Source of the DNA: Calliopsis andreniformis | Taxonomy: Eukaryota; Arthropoda; Insecta; Hymenoptera; Andrenidae | Direction of reading: 5' to 3' | Assembly: GCF_051401765.1 (NCBI RefSeq) | Contig: NW_027480535.1 | Location: 1,116,001-1,180,000, forward strand | Length of the DNA: 64,000 bases | Part shown: positions 24,575-39,107 of the stretch, in pieces | How positions within the stretch are numbered: the first letter of the stretch is position 1 | Layout: each line of letters starts with the position of its first letter | Made by a program: the position numbers and the translations under genes | The notes under the pieces: generated by a model | Seen by the model: the letters and a program-made list of their open reading frames with translations, nothing else | Database searches by the model: none | Told to the model about the DNA's origin: nothing

Positions 24575-27500
24575 TGAGGATTGGGGACTGAGTGTTCAGG
24601 GTTGAGTGGTGAGAATTGATGTTTGTGGATACAGATATGAAGATTGCAGGTTGATTATTGCGTATGGAAAACTCTGAACTGAAGATATTCTATTGAGGAT
24701 TGAGGATTGACAACTGATTGTTGAGGACTGAGGGCTGAAGATTGAGGTTTCAGGATTGAGGATTCAGGATTGTGGTTTGAGGACTGAGGATTGAGGATTG
24801 AGGATCGAGGATTGAGAATTGAGGATTGAGGATTGAAGATTGAGGATTGGGTATTGAGGATTGAACATTGAGGATTGAGGATTGAGGATTGAGGATTGAG
24901 GATTGAGGATTGAAGATTGAATATTGATGATTGAAGATTGAGGATTGAGGATTTAGGTTTGTGGATTGAGGACGAGGACTGAGGGTTGAGTATTGATGTT
25001 TGAGGTCTGAGGATTGAGGATTGAGGATTGAGAATTGAGGATTGAGGACTGAGGATTGAAGATTGAGGATTGGGTATTGAGGATTGAAGAATGAGGACTG
25101 AGGATTGAGGATTCAGGATTGAGGATTGAAGATTGAGGATTGAGGATTGAGGATTGAGGGTTTAGGATTGATGATTGAGGATTGAAGATTGAGTATTGAG
25201 GATTGAAGATTGAGGATATAGGATTGAGGATTGAGGATTGAGGATTGAAGACTGAGGATTGGGGTTGAGGATTGACGATTGAGGATTGAGTATTGAGGAT
25301 TGAGAGTTGAGGATTGAGGATTGAACATTGAGTATTGAGGGCTGAAGATTGAGGATTGAGGATTGAGGATTGAAGATTGAGGACTTAGTGTTGACGGTTG
25401 AGTGATGGGAATTGACGTTTGTGGATTGAGATTTGAAGATTGAAGATTGGGGATTGAGTATAGAAAGCTGTGAATTGAGGATATTCTGTTGAGGATTGAG
25501 GATTGACAATTGATTGTTCAGGACTGAGGGCTGAAGGTTGAGGATTCAGGATTGAGGATTCGGTATTGAGGTTTGAGGACTGAGGATTGAGGGTTGAGGA
25601 TTGAGGATTGAGGATTGAAGATTGAGTTTTGAGGATGGAGAATTGAGGATTGAGGATTGAAGATTGAAGATTGAGGATTGGGTATTGAGGATTGAAGAAT
25701 GAGGATTGAGGATTGAGGATTGAGTACTGAGGATTGAAGATTGAGTATTGAGGATTGAATATTGATGATTGAGGATTGTGGATTGAGGATTGAGGATTGA
25801 ACGTTGAGGACTGAGTGTTGATGGTTGAGTGATGAGAAGTGGTGTTTGTGGATAGAGGTTTGAAGATTGCAGATTGAGCGATGCGTATTGTGAAATGTGA
25901 ATTGAGGATATTCTATTGAGGATTGAGGATTAACAACTGATTGTTGAGGACTGAGGGCTGAAGATTGAGGATTCAGGATTGAGGATACAGAATTGAGTTT
26001 TGAGGACTGAGGATTGAGGATTGAAGATTTATTATAGAGGATTGAAGGTTGAGGATTAAGGATTGAGGATCGAGGATTGAGGATGTGGGCTGAGGGTTGG
26101 GGATTGAGGTTTGAGGATTGAGGACTGAGGATTGAGGATTGATGATTGAGTATTGAGGATTGAAGACTGAGGACTGAGGATTGAGGATTGAGGATTGAGG
26201 ATTGAGGATTGAGGATTGAAGATTGAGGACTGGGGACTGAGTGTTGAGGGTTGAGTGATGAGAATTGGTGTCTGTGGATAGGGATTTAAAGATTGCAGAT
26301 TGAGTATTGCGTATGGAAAGCTCTGAACTGAGGGTATTCTAGAGAGGATTGAGGATTGACAACTGATTGTTGAGGCCTGAGGGCTGAAGATTGAGGATTC
26401 AGGATTGAGGATTCAGGATTGTGGTTTGAGGACTGAGGATTGAGGATTGAGGATTGGGGATTGAGGATTGAGGATCGAGGATTGAAGACTGAAGATTGGT
26501 TATTGAGGATTTAACATTGAGGATTGAGAATTGAGGATTGACGATTGAGGATTGAGGATTGAAGATTGAATATTGATGATTGAAGGTTGAGGATTGAGGA
26601 TTGAGGGTTGTGGATTGAGGACGAGGACTGACGGTTGAGTATTGATGTTTGAGGTCTGAGGATTGAGGATAGAGGATTGAGAATTGAGGATTGAGGATTG
26701 AGGATTGAAGATTGAGGATTGGGTATTGAGGATTGAAGAGTGCGGACTGAGGATTGAGGGTTGAGGATTGAGGATTGAAGATTGGGTATTGAGGATTGAA
26801 GATTGAGGATTGAGGATTGAGGATTGAGGATTGAGGATTGAGGATTGAGGATTGAGGATTGAGGATTGAGGTTTGAGGATTGAGGATTGAGGATTGAGGA
26901 TTGAAGATTGAGGATTGAGGATTGAGGATTAAAGATTGAGTATTGAGGATTGAAGATTGAGGATTGATGATTGAGGATTGAGGATTGAGGATTGAGGATT
27001 GAGGATTGAGTATTGAAGATTGCGGATTGATGATTGAGGATTGGGGATTGAGGATTGAGGATTGAGTATTGAGGATTGAGGATTGAAGATTGAGGATTGA
27101 GGATTGAGGATTGAAGATAGAGGATTGAAGATTGAGGATTGGGGATTGAGGATTGACGATTGAGGATTGAGTATTGAGGATTGAGAATTGAGGATTGAGG
27201 ATTGAAGATTGTGTATTCAGGATTGAGGATTGAGGACTGAAGATTGAATATTGATGATTGAAGATTGTGGATTGAGGATTGAGGGTTGCGGATTGAGGAC
27301 GAGGACTGAGGGTTGAGTATTGATGTTTGAGGTCTGGGGATTGAGGATTGAGGATTGAGAAATGAGGATTGAGGATTGAGGATTGAAGATTGAGGATTGG
27401 GCATTGAGGATTGAAGGATGAGGATAGAGGATTGAGGATTGAGGATTTAGGACTGAGGACTGAGGATTGAAGATTGAGAATTGAGGATTGAGGATTGAGG

Positions 27501-28654
27501 ATTGAAGATTGAGGATCGGGTATTGAGGATTGAAGACTGAGGATTGAGGATTGAGGATTGAGGATTGAGGATTGACGATTGAGGATTGAGTATTGAGGAT
27601 TGAGAATTGAGGATTGAGGATTGAACATTGAGTATTGAGGGCTGAATATTGAGGATTGAGGATTGAGGATTGAAGATTGAGGACTTAGTGTTGACGGTTG
27701 AGTGATGGGAATTGACGTTTGTGGATTGAGATTTGAAGATTGAAGAATGGGGATTGAGTATTGAAAGCTGTGAATTGAGGATATTCTGTTGAGGATTGAG
27801 GATTGACAATTGATTGTTGAGGACTGAGGGCTGAAGGTTGAGGATTCAGGATTGAGGATTCGGTATTGAGGTTTGAGGACTGAGGATTGAGGGTTGAGGA
27901 TTGAGGATTGAGGATTGAAGATTGAGTTTTGAGGATTGAGAATTGAGGATTGAGGATTGAGGATTGAAGATTGAGGATTGGGTATTGAGGATTGAAGAAT
28001 GAGGATTGAGGATTGAGGATTGAGTATTGAGGATTGAAGATTGAGTATTGAGGATTGAATATTGATGATTGAGGATTGTGGATTGAGGATTGAGGATTGA
28101 ACATTGAGGACTGAGTGTTGATGGTTGAGTGATGAGAATTGGTGTTTGTGGATAGAGGTTTGAAGATTGCAGATTGAGCGATGAGTATTGAGAAATGTGA
28201 ATTGAGGATATTCTATTGAGGATTGAGGATTAACAACTGATTGTTGTGGACTGAGGGCTGAAGATTGAGGATTCAGGATTGAGGATTCGGTATTGAGGTT
28301 TGAGGGCTGAGGATTGAGGGTTGAGGGTTGAGGATTGAGGATTCAAGATTGAGTTTTGAGGATTGAGAATTGAGGATTGAGGATTGAGGATTGAAGATTG
28401 AGGATTGGGTATTGAGGATTGAAGAATGAGGATTGAGGATTGAGGATTGAGTATTGAGGATTGAAGATTGAGTATTGAGGATTGAATATTGGTGATTGAG
28501 GATTGTGGATTGAGGATCGACAATTGATTGTTGAGGACTGAGGGCTGAAGGTTGAGGATTCAGAATTGAGGATTCGGTATTGAGGTTTGAGGACTGAGGA
28601 TTGAGGGTTAAGGATTGAGGATTGAGGATTGACGCTTGAGGATTGAGGGTTAAG

Positions 28655-28816
28655 GATGGAGGATTGAAGAGAGAGGACTGAGTGTTGAGGATTGAGTGTT
28701 TAGAATTGATGTTTGACGATTGAGATATGATTATTGAATATTACGGTTTGAGTATTGAACCACGAGAGTTCACGATATTCTATTGAGTATTGAGAATTGA
28801 GGATTGATTGTTGTGT
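28655..28816 (+). repeat. L3 landmark, copy 3
   Basis: This is the left member of the E1 pair; its partner is 1306 bp to the right. Downstream array is shorter here than after copy 2 because units after 28870 are missing, and gtggattttgg has become gtggatttttg. Confidence 0.87.
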
Positions 28817-29960
28817 ATTGAGGATTGGTGGTTGAGGGTTGTGTGCTGAATATTGAGGATTGAGGATTGAGCATTGAGGATTGAGGATTGAAGATTGTGG
28901 ATTTTTGATTGAGGATTGAAGATTGAGTATTGAGGATTGAAGATTGAGTATTGAGGATTGAGGATTGAGGATTGAGGATTGACGATGAGGTCTGAGGGTT
29001 GAGGATTGAGGATTGAGGATTGAGGATTGAGGATTGAAGATTGAGGATTGGGTATTGCGGATTGAACATTGTGGATTGAGCATTGAGGATTGAGTACTGA
29101 AGATTGAATATTGATGATTGAAGATCGATGATTGAGGATTGAGGGTTGTGGATTGAGGACGAGGACTGAGGGTTGAGTATTGATTTCTGAGGTCTGAGGA
29201 TTGAGGATTGAGGATTGAGAATTGAGGATTGAGGATTGAGGGTTGAAGATTGAGGATTGGGTATTGAGGATTGAAGAATGAGGATTGAGAATTGAGGACT
29301 GAGGATTGAGGATTGAGGATTGAAGATTGAGTATTGAGGATTGAAGATTGAGGATTGAGTACTGAGGATTGAGGATTGAGGATTGAGGGTTGAGGATTGA
29401 GGATTGAAGATTGAGTATTGAGGATTGAATATTGAGGATTGTGGATTGAGGATTGAGGATTGAGGATTGAGGATTGAGGATTTAGGATTGATGATTGAGG
29501 ATTGAAGATTGAGTATTGAGGATTGAAGATTGAGGATTGAGGATTGAGGATTGAGGATTGAGGATTGAAGATTGAGGATTGGGGTTGGGGATTGACGATT
29601 GAGGATTGAGTATTGAGGATTGAGAATTGAGGATTTAGGATTGAACATTGAGTATTGTGGGCTGAAGATTGAGGATTGAGGATTGAGGATTAAAGATTGA
29701 GGACTTAGTGTTGAGGGTTGAGTGATGGGAATTGACGTTTGTGGATTGAGATTTGAAGATTGAAGAATGGGGATTGAGTATTGAAAGCTGTGAATTGAGG
29801 ATATCCTGTTGAGGATTGAGGATCGACAATTGATTGTTGAGGACTGAGGGCTGAAGGTTGAGGATTCAGGATTGAGGATTCGGTATTGCGGTTTGAGGAC
29901 TGAGGATTGAGGGTTGAGAATTGAGGATTGAGGATTGACGCTTGAGGATTGAGGGTTGAG

Positions 29961-30122
29961 GATGGAGGATTGAAGAGAGAGGACTGAGTGTTGAGGATTG
30001 AGTGTTTAGAATTGATGTTTGACGATTGAGATATGATTATTGAATATTACGGTTTGAGTATTGAACCACGAGAGTTCACGATATTCTATTGAGTATTGAG
30101 AATTGAGGATTGATTGTTGTGT
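29961..30122 (+). repeat. L3 landmark, copy 4
   Basis: This is the right member of the E1 pair. It follows the L2 core at 29827 directly and is followed by array matching 21713-22780. Confidence 0.87.
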
Positions 30123-33100
30123 ATTGAGGATTGGTGGTTGAGGGTTGTGTGTTGAATATTGAGGATTGAGGATTGAGAATTGAGGATTGAGGATTGAAGA
30201 TTGAGTATTGAGGATTGAAGATTGTGGATTTTGGATTGAGGATTGAAGATTGAGTATTGAGGATTCAAGATTGAGTATTGAGGATTGAGGATTGAGGATT
30301 GAGGATTGACGATGGGGTCTGAGGGTTGAGGATTGAGGATTGAGGATTGAGGATTGAGGATTGAAGGTTGAGGATTGGGTATTGCGGATTGAACATTGTG
30401 GATTGAGCATTGAGGATTGAGTACTGAAGATTGAATATTGATGATTGAAGATCGATGATTGAGGATTGAGGGTTGTCGATTGAGGACGAGGACTGAGGGT
30501 TGAGTATTGATTTCTGAGGTCTGAGGATTGAGGATTGAGGATTGAGAATTGAGGATTGAGGATTGAGGGTTGAAGATTGAGGATTGGGTATTGAGGATTG
30601 AAGAATGAGGATTGAGGATTGAGGAATGGGGATTGAAGATTGAGGATTGGGTATTGCGTATTGAACATTGAGGATTGAGGATTGAGGATTGAGGATTGGG
30701 GATTGAATGTAGCGGATTGAGGGTTGAGGATTGAGGATCGAGGATTGAAGATTGAGGACTGGGGACTGAGTATTGAGTGTTGAGTGATGAGAATTGGTGA
30801 TTGTGGATAGAGATTTAAAGATTGCAGATTGAGTATTGAGTATTGAAAACTGTGAATTGATGATATTCTATTGAGGATTGAGAATTTACAACTGATTGTT
30901 GAGGACTGAGGTCTGAAGATTGAGGATTCAGGATTGAGGATCCAGGATTGAGGTTTGAGGACTGAGGATTGAGGATTGAGGATTGAGGATTGAGGATTGA
31001 GGATTGAGGATTGAGGATTTGGGATTGAAGATTGAGGATTGGGTATTGCGTATTGAACATTGAGGATTGAGGATTGAGGATTGAGGATTGAGGATTGGGT
31101 ATTGAGGATTGAAGACTGAGGATTGAGGATTGAGGATTGAGGATTGAGGATTGAAGATTGAGTATTGAGGATTGAAGATTGAGGATTGGGGACTGAGTGT
31201 TCAGGGTTGAGTGGTGAGAATTGATGTTTGTGGATACAGATATGAAGATTGCAGGTTGATTATTGCGTATGGAAATCTCTGAACTGAAGATATTCTATTG
31301 AGGATTGAGGATTGACAACTGATTGTTGAGGACTGAGGGCTGAAGATTGAGGTTTCAGGATTGAGGATTCAGGATTGTGGTTTGAGGACTGAGGATTGAG
31401 GATTGAGGATCGAGGATTGAGAATTGAGGATTGAGGATTGAAGATTGAGGATTGGGTATTGAGGATTGAACATTGAGGATTGAGGATTGAGGATTGAGGA
31501 TTGAGGATTGAGGATTGAAGATTGAATATTGATGATTGAAGATTGAGGATTGAGGATTTAGGTTTGTGGATTGAGGACGAGGACTGAGGGTTGAGTATTG
31601 ATGTTTGAGGTCTGAGGATTGAGGATTGAGGATTGAGAATTGAGGATTGAGGACTGAGGATTGAAGATTGAGGATTGGGTATTGAGGATTGAAGAATGAG
31701 GACTGAGGATTGAGGATTCAGGATTGAGGATTGAAGATTGAGGATTGAGGATTGAGGATTGAGGGTTTAGGGTTGATGATTGAGGATTGAAGATTGAGTA
31801 TTGAGGATTGAAGATTGAGGATATAGGATTGAGGATTGAGGATTGAGGATTGAAGATTGAGGATTGGGGTTGAGGATTGACGATTGAGGATTGAGTATTG
31901 AGGATTGAGAGTTGAGGATTGAGGATTGAACATTGAGTATTGAGGGCTGAAGATTGAGGATTGAGGATTGAGGATTGAAGATTGAGGACTTAGTGTTGAC
32001 GGTTGAGTGATGGGAATTGACGTTTGTGGATTGAGATTTGAAGATTGAAGAATGGGGATTGAGTATTGAAAGCTGTGAATTGAGGATATTCTGTTGAGGA
32101 TTGAGGATTGACAATTGATTGTTCAGGACTGAGGGCTGAAGGTTGAGGATTCAGGATTGAGGATTCGGTATTGAGGTTTGAGGACTGAGGATTGAGGGTT
32201 GAGGATTGAGGATTGAGGATTGAAGATTGAGTTTTGAGGATGGAGAATTGAGGATTGAGGATTGAAGATTGAAGATTGAGGATTGGGTATTGAGGATTGA
32301 AGAATGAGGATTGAGGATTGAGGACTGAGTACTGAGGATTGAAGATTGAGTATTGAGGATTGAATATTGATGATTGAGGATTGTGGATTGAGGATTGAGG
32401 ATTGAACGTTGAGGACTGAGTGTTGATGGTTGAGTGATGAGAAGTGGTGTTTGTGGATAGAGGTTTGAAGATTGCATATGGAGCGATGAGTATTGTGAAA
32501 TGTGAATTGAGGATATTCTATTGAGGATTGAGGATTAACAACTGATTGTTGAGGACTGAGGGCTGAAGATTGAGGATTCAGGATTGAGGATACAGAATTG
32601 AGTTTTGAGGACTGAGGATTGAGGATTGAAGATTTATTATAGAGGATTGAAGGTTGAGGATTAAGGATTGAGGATCGAGGATTGAGGATGTGGGCTGAGG
32701 GTTGGGGATTGAGGTTTGAGGATTGAGGACTGAGGATTGAGGATTGATGATTGAGTATTGAGGATTGAAGACTGAGGACTGAGGATTGAGGATTGAGGAT
32801 TGAGGATTGAGGATTGAGGATTGAAGATTGAGGACTGGGGACTGAGTGTTGAGGGTTGAGTGATGAGAATTGGTGTCTGTGGATAGGGATTTAAAGATTG
32901 CAGATTGAGTATTGCGTATGGAAAGCTCTGAACTGAGGGTATTCTAGAGAGGATTGAGGATTGACAACTGATTGTTGAGGCCTGAGGGCTGAAGATTGAG
33001 GATTCAGGATTGAGGATTCAGGATTGTGGTTTGAGGACTGAGGATTGAGGATTGAGGATTGGGGATTGAGGATTGAGGATCGAGGATTGAAGACTGAAGA

Positions 33101-34349
33101 TTGGTTATTGAGGATTTAACATTGAGGATTGAGAATTGAGGATTGACGATTGAGGATTGAGGATTGAAGATTGAATATTGATGATTGAAGGTTGAGGATT
33201 GAGGATTGAGGGTTGTGGATTGAGGACGAGGACTGACGGTTGAGTATTGATGTTTGAGGTCTGAGGATTGAGGATAGAGGATTGAGAATTGAGGATTGAG
33301 GATTGAGGATTGAAGATTGAGGATTGGGTATTGAGGATTGAAGAGTGCGGACTGAGGATTGAGGGTTGAGGATTGAGGATTGAAGATTGGGTATTGAGGA
33401 TTGAAGATTGAGGATTGAGGATTGAGGATTGAGGATTGAGGATTGAGGATTGAGGATTGAGGATTGAGGATTGAGGTTTGAGGATTGAGGATTGAGGATT
33501 GAGGATTGAAGATTGAGGATTGAGGATTGAGGATTAAAGATTGAGTATTGAGGATTGAAGATTGAGGATTGATGATTGAGGATTGAGGATTGAGGATTGA
33601 GGATTGAGGATTGAGTATTGAAGATTGCGGATTGATGGTTGAGGATTGGGGATTGAGGATTGAGGATTGAGTATTGAGGATTGAGGATTGAAGATTGAGG
33701 ATTGAGGATTGAGGATTGAAGATAGAGGATTGAAGATTGAGGATTGGGGATTGAGGATTGACGATTGAGGATTGAGTATTGAGGATTGAGAATTGAGGAT
33801 TGAGGATTGAAGATTGTGTATTCAGGATTGAGGATTGAGGACTGAAGATTGAATATTGATGATTGAAGATTGTGGATTGAGGATTGAGGGTTGCGGATTG
33901 AGGACGAGGACTGAGGGTTGAGTATTGATGTTTGAGGTCTGGGGATTGAGGATTGAGGATTGAGAATTGAGGATTGAGGATTGAGGATTGAAGATTGAGG
34001 ATTGGGCATTGAGGATTGAAGGATGAGGATTGAGGATTGAGGATTGAGCATTGAGGACTGAGGACTGAGGATTGAAGATTGAGAATTGAGGATTGAGGAT
34101 TGAGGATTGAAGATTGAGAATCGGGTATTGAGGATTGAAGACTGAGGATTGAGGATTGAGGATTGAGGATTGAGGATTGACGATTGAGGATTGAGTATTG
34201 AGGATTGAGAATTGAGGATTGAGGATTGAACAATGAGTATTGAGGGCTGAATATTGAGGATTGAGGATTGAGGATTGAAGATTGAGGACTTAGTGTTGAC
34301 GGTTGAGTGATGGGAATTGACGTTTGTGGATTGAGATTTGAAGATTGAA

Positions 34350-36880
34350 GAATGGGGATTGAGTATTGAAAGCTGTGAATTGAGGATATTCTGTTGAGGA
34401 TTGAGGATTGACAATTGATTGTTGAGGACTGAGGGCTGAAGGTTGAGGATTCAGGATTGAGGATTCGGTATTGAGGTTTGAGGACTGAGGATTGAGGGTT
34501 GAGGATTGAGGATTGAGGATTGAAGATTGAGTTTTGAGGATTGAGAATTGAGGATTGAGAATTGAGGATTGAAGATTGAGGATTGGGTATTGAGGATTGA
34601 AGAGTGCGGACTGAGGATTGAGGGTTGAGGATTGAGGATTGAAGATTGGGTATTGAGGATTGAAGATTGAGGATTGAGGATTGAGGATTGAGGAGTGAGG
34701 ATTGAGGATTGAGGATTGAGGATTGAGGATTGAGGTTTGAGGATTGAGGATTGAGGATTGAGGATTGAAGATTGAGGATTGAGGATTGAGGATTAAAGAT
34801 TGAGTATTGAGGATTGAAGATTGAGGATTGATGATTGAGGATTGAGGATTGAGGATTGAGGATTGAGGATTGAGTATTGAAGATTGCGGGTTGATGATTG
34901 AGGATTGGGGATTGAGGATTGAGGATTGAGTATTGAGGATTGAGGATTGAAGATTGAGGATTGAGGATTGAGGATTGAAGATAGAGGATTGAAGATTGAG
35001 GATTGGGGATTGAGGATTGACGATTGAGGATTGAGTATTGAGGATTGAGAATTGAGGATTGAGGATTGAAGATTGTGTATTCAGGATTGAGGATTGAGGA
35101 CTGAAGATTGAATATTGATGATTGAAGATTGTGGATTGAGGATTGAGGGTTGCGGATTGAGGACGTGGACTGAGGGTTGAGTATTGATGTTTGAGGTCTG
35201 GGGATTGAGGATTGAGGATTGAGAATTGAGGATTGAGGATTGAGGATTGAAGATTGAGGATTGGGCATTGAGGATTGAAGGATGAGGATTGAGGATTGAG
35301 GATTGAGGATTGAGGACTGAGGACTGAGGATTGAAGATTGAGAATTGAGGATTGAGGATTGAGGATTGAAGATTGAGGATCGGGTATTGAGGATTGAAGA
35401 CTGAGGATTGAGGATTGAGGATTGAGGATTGAGGATTGACGATTGAGGATTGAGTATTGAGGATTGAGAATTGAGGATTGAGGATTGAACATTGAGTATT
35501 GAGGGCTGAATATTGAGGATTGAGGATTGAGGATTGAGGATTGAAGATTGAGGACTTAGTGTTGACGGTTGAGTGATGGGAATTGACGTTTGTGGATTGA
35601 GATTTGAAGATTGAAGAATGGGGATTGAGTATTGAAAGCTGTGAATTGAGGATATTCTGTTGAGGATTGAGGATTGACAATTGATTGTTGAGGACTGAGG
35701 GCTGAAGGTTGAGGATTCAGGATTGAGGATTCGGTATTGAGGTTTGAGGACTGAGGATTGAGGGTTGAGGATTGAGGATTGAGGATTGAAGATTGAGTTT
35801 TGAGGATTGAGAATTGAGGATTGAGAATTGAGGATTGAAGATTGAGGATTGGGTATTGAGGATTGAAGAATGAGGATTGAGGATTGAGGATTGAGTATTG
35901 AGGATTGAAGATTGAGTATTGAGGATTGAATATTGATGATTGAGGATTGTGGATTGAGGATTGAGGATTGAACATTGAGGACTGAGTGTTGATGGTTGAG
36001 TGATGAGAATTGGTGTTTGTGGATAGAGGTTTGAAGATTGCAGATTGAGCGATGAGTATTGAGAAATGTGAATTGAGGATATTCTATTGAGGATTGAGGA
36101 TTAACAACTGATTGTTGTGGACTGAGGGCTGAAGATTGAGGATTCAGGATTGAGGATTCGGTATTGAGGTTTGAGGGCTGAGGATTGAGTGTTGAGGGTT
36201 GAGGATTGAGGATTCAAGATTGAGTTTTGAGGATTGAGAATTGAGCATTGAGGATTGAGGATTGAAGATTGAGGATTGGGTATTGAGGATTGAAGAATGA
36301 GGATTGAGGATTGAGGATTGAGTATTGAGGATTGAAGATTGAGTATTGAGGATTGAATATTGATGATTGAGGATTGTGGATTGAGGATCGACAATTGATT
36401 GTTGAGGACTGAGGGCTGAAGGTTGAGGATTCAGGATTGAGGATTCGGTATTGAGGTTTGAGGACTGAGGATTGAGGGTTAAGGATTGAGGATTGAGAAT
36501 TGACGCTTGAGGATTGAGTGTTGAGGATGGAGGATTGAAGAGAGAGGACTGAGTGTTGAGGATTGAGTGTTTAGAATTGATGTTTGACGATTGAGATATG
36601 ATTATTGAATATTACGGTTTGAGTATTGAACCACGAGAGTTCACGATATTCTATTGAGTATTGAGAATTGAGGATTGATTGTTGTGTATTGAGGATTGGT
36701 GGTTGAGGGTTGTGTGTTGAATATTGAGGATTGAGGATTGAGCATTGAGGATTGAGGATTGAAGGTTGAGTATTGAGGATTGAAGATTGTGGATTTTGGA
36801 TTGAGGATTGAAGATTGAGTATTAAGGATTGAAGATTGAGTATTGAGGATTGAGGATTGAGGATTGAGGATTGACGATGA
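34350..36880 (+). repeat. 1266-bp local tandem duplication inside E2
   Basis: The L2 core at 34412 recurs at 35678. The gagtgcggactgagg string near 33351 recurs near 34605. 1266 equals 180 heptamers plus one hexamer. The second copy has gacgtgg in place of gacgagg near 35163, and superunit copies 2 and 3 inherit it (47023, 52161). Confidence 0.82.
36526..36687 (+). repeat. L3 landmark, copy 5
   Basis: This is the left member of the E2 pair. The spacing to copy 6 is 1327 bp, 21 bp (three heptamers) more than in E1. Confidence 0.87.
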
Positions 36881-37852
36881 GGTCTGAGGGTTGAGGATTG
36901 AGGATTGAGGATTGAGGATTGAGGATTGAAGATTGAGGATTGGGTATTGCGGATTGAACATTGTGGATTGACCATTGAGGATTGAGTACTGAAGATTGAA
37001 TATTGATGATTGAAGATCGATGATTGAGGATTGAGGGTTGTGGATTGAGGACGAGGACTGAGGGTTGAGTATTGATTTCTGAGGTCTGAGGATTGAGGAT
37101 TGAGGATTGAGAATTGAGGATTGAGGATTGAGGGTTGAAGATTGAGGATTGGGTATTGAGGATTGAAGAATGAGGATTGAGAATTGAGGACTGAGGATTG
37201 AGGATTGAGGATTGAAGATTGAGTATTGAGGATTGAAGATTGAGGATTGAGTACTGAGGATTGAGGATTGAGGATTGAGGGTTGAGGATTGAGGATTGAA
37301 GATTGAGTATTGAGGATTGAATATTGAGGATTGTGGATTGAGGATTGAGGATTGAGGATTGAGGATTGAGGATTTAGGATTGATGATTGAGGATTGAAGA
37401 TTGAGTATTGAGGATTGAAGATTGAGGATTGAGGATTGAGGATTGAGGATTGAGGATTGAAGATTGAGGATTGGGGTTGGGGATTGACGATTGAGGATTG
37501 AGTATTGAGGATTGAGAATTGAGGATTTAGGATTGAACATTGAGTATTGTGGGCTGAAGATTGAGGATTGAGGATTGAGGATTGAAGATTGAGGACTTAG
37601 TGTTGAGGGTTGAGTGATGGGAATTGACGTTTGTGGATTGAGATTTGAAGATTGAAGAATGGGGATTGAGTATTGAAAGCTGTGAATTGAGGATATCCTG
37701 TTGAGGATTGAGGATCGACAATTGATTGTTGAGGACTGAGGGCTGAAGGTTGAGGATTCAGGATTGAGGATTCGGTATTGAGGTTTGAGGACTGAGGATT
37801 GAGGGTTGAGAATTGAGGATTGAGGATTGACGCTTGAGGATTGAGGGTTGAG

Positions 37853-38014
37853 GATGGAGGATTGAAGAGAGAGGACTGAGTGTTGAGGATTGAGTGTTTA
37901 GAATTGATGTTTGACGATTGAGATATGATTATTGAATATTACGGTTTGAGTATTGAACCACGAGAGTTCACGATATTCTATTGAGTATTGAGAATTGAGG
38001 ATTGATTGTTGTGT
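37853..38014 (+). repeat. L3 landmark, copy 6
   Basis: This is the right member of the E2 pair. A 167-bp deletion relative to E1 follows shortly after it, near 38090. Confidence 0.87.
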
Positions 38015-39107
38015 ATTGAGGATTGGTGGTTGAGGGTTGTGTGTTGAATATTGAGGATTGAGGATTGAGAATTGAGGATTGAGGATTGAAGGTTGAGGAT
38101 TGGGTATTGCGGATTGAACATTGTGGATTGAGCATTGAGGATTGAGTACTGAAGATTGAATATTGATGATTGAAGATCGATGATTGAGGATTGAGGGTTG
38201 TCGATTGAGGACGAGGACTGAGGGTTGAGTATTGATTTCTGAGGTCTGAGGATTGAGGATTGAGGATTGAGAATTGAGGATTGAGGATTGAGGGTTGAAG
38301 ATTGAGGATTGGGTATTGAGGATTGAAGAATGAGGATTGAGGATTGAGGAATGGGGATTGAAGATTGAGGATTGGGTATTGCGTATTGAACATTGAGGAT
38401 TGAGGATTGAGGATTGAGGATTGAGGATTGAATGTAGCGGATTGAGGGTTGAGGATTGAGGATCGAGGATTGAAGATTGAGGACTGGGGACTGAGTATTG
38501 AGTGCTGAGTGATGAGAATTGGTGATTGTGGATAGAGATTTAAAGATTGCAGATTGAGCGATGAGTATTGTGAAATGTGAATTGAGGATATTCTATTGAG
38601 GATTGAGGATTAACAACTGATTGTTGAGGACTGAGGGCTGAAGATTGAGGATTCAGGATTGAGGATACAGAATTGAGATTTGAGGACTGAGGATTGAGGA
38701 TTGAAGATTTATTATAGAGGATTGAAGGTTGAGGATTAAGGATTGAGGATCGAGGATTGAGGATGTGGGCTGAGGGTTGGGGATTGAGGTTTGAGGATTG
38801 AGGACTGAGGATTGAGGATTGATGATTGAGTATTGAGGATTGAAGACTGAGGACTGAGGATTGAGGATTGAGGATTGAGGATTGAGGATTGAGGATTGAA
38901 GATTGAGGACTGGGGACTGAGTGTTGAGGGTTGAGTGATGAGAATTGGTGTCTGTGGATAGAGATTTAAAGATTGCAGATTGAGTATTGCGTATGGAAAG
39001 CTCTGAACTGAGGGTATTCTAGAGAGGATTGAGGATTGACAACTGATTGTTGAGGCCTGAGGGCTGAAGATTGAGGATTCAGGATAGAGGATTCAGGATT
39101 GTGGTTT

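Larger units (their letters stand above)
24575..31180 (+). repeat. Block E1, 6.6 kb, tandemly duplicated
   Basis: The agtgttcagggttgagtgg string near 24591 recurs 6605 bp later. Cores lie at 24711, 25507, 25934, 26360, 27807, 28234, 28521, 29827 and 30889, with L3 copies at 28655 and 29961. The three cores 25507, 25934 and 26360 are evenly spaced at 426-427 bp. Single-base differences from E2 are rare where I compared them, for example gaaaactct versus gaaatctct near 24669 and 31274. Confidence 0.88.
31181..38555 (+). repeat. Block E2, second copy, with an internal 1266-bp duplication
   Basis: The offset from E1 is 6605 up to about 34410, 7871 from about 35680 (a 1266-bp tandem duplication), 7892 after about 36700 (three heptamers), and 7725 near 38390 (loss of 167 bp, 23 heptamers plus one hexamer). 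E1 similarity stops near 38555 inside a landmark, at the cagattgag string, where the sequence switches to a copy of 32480-33030 (offset 6075). Confidence 0.87.
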
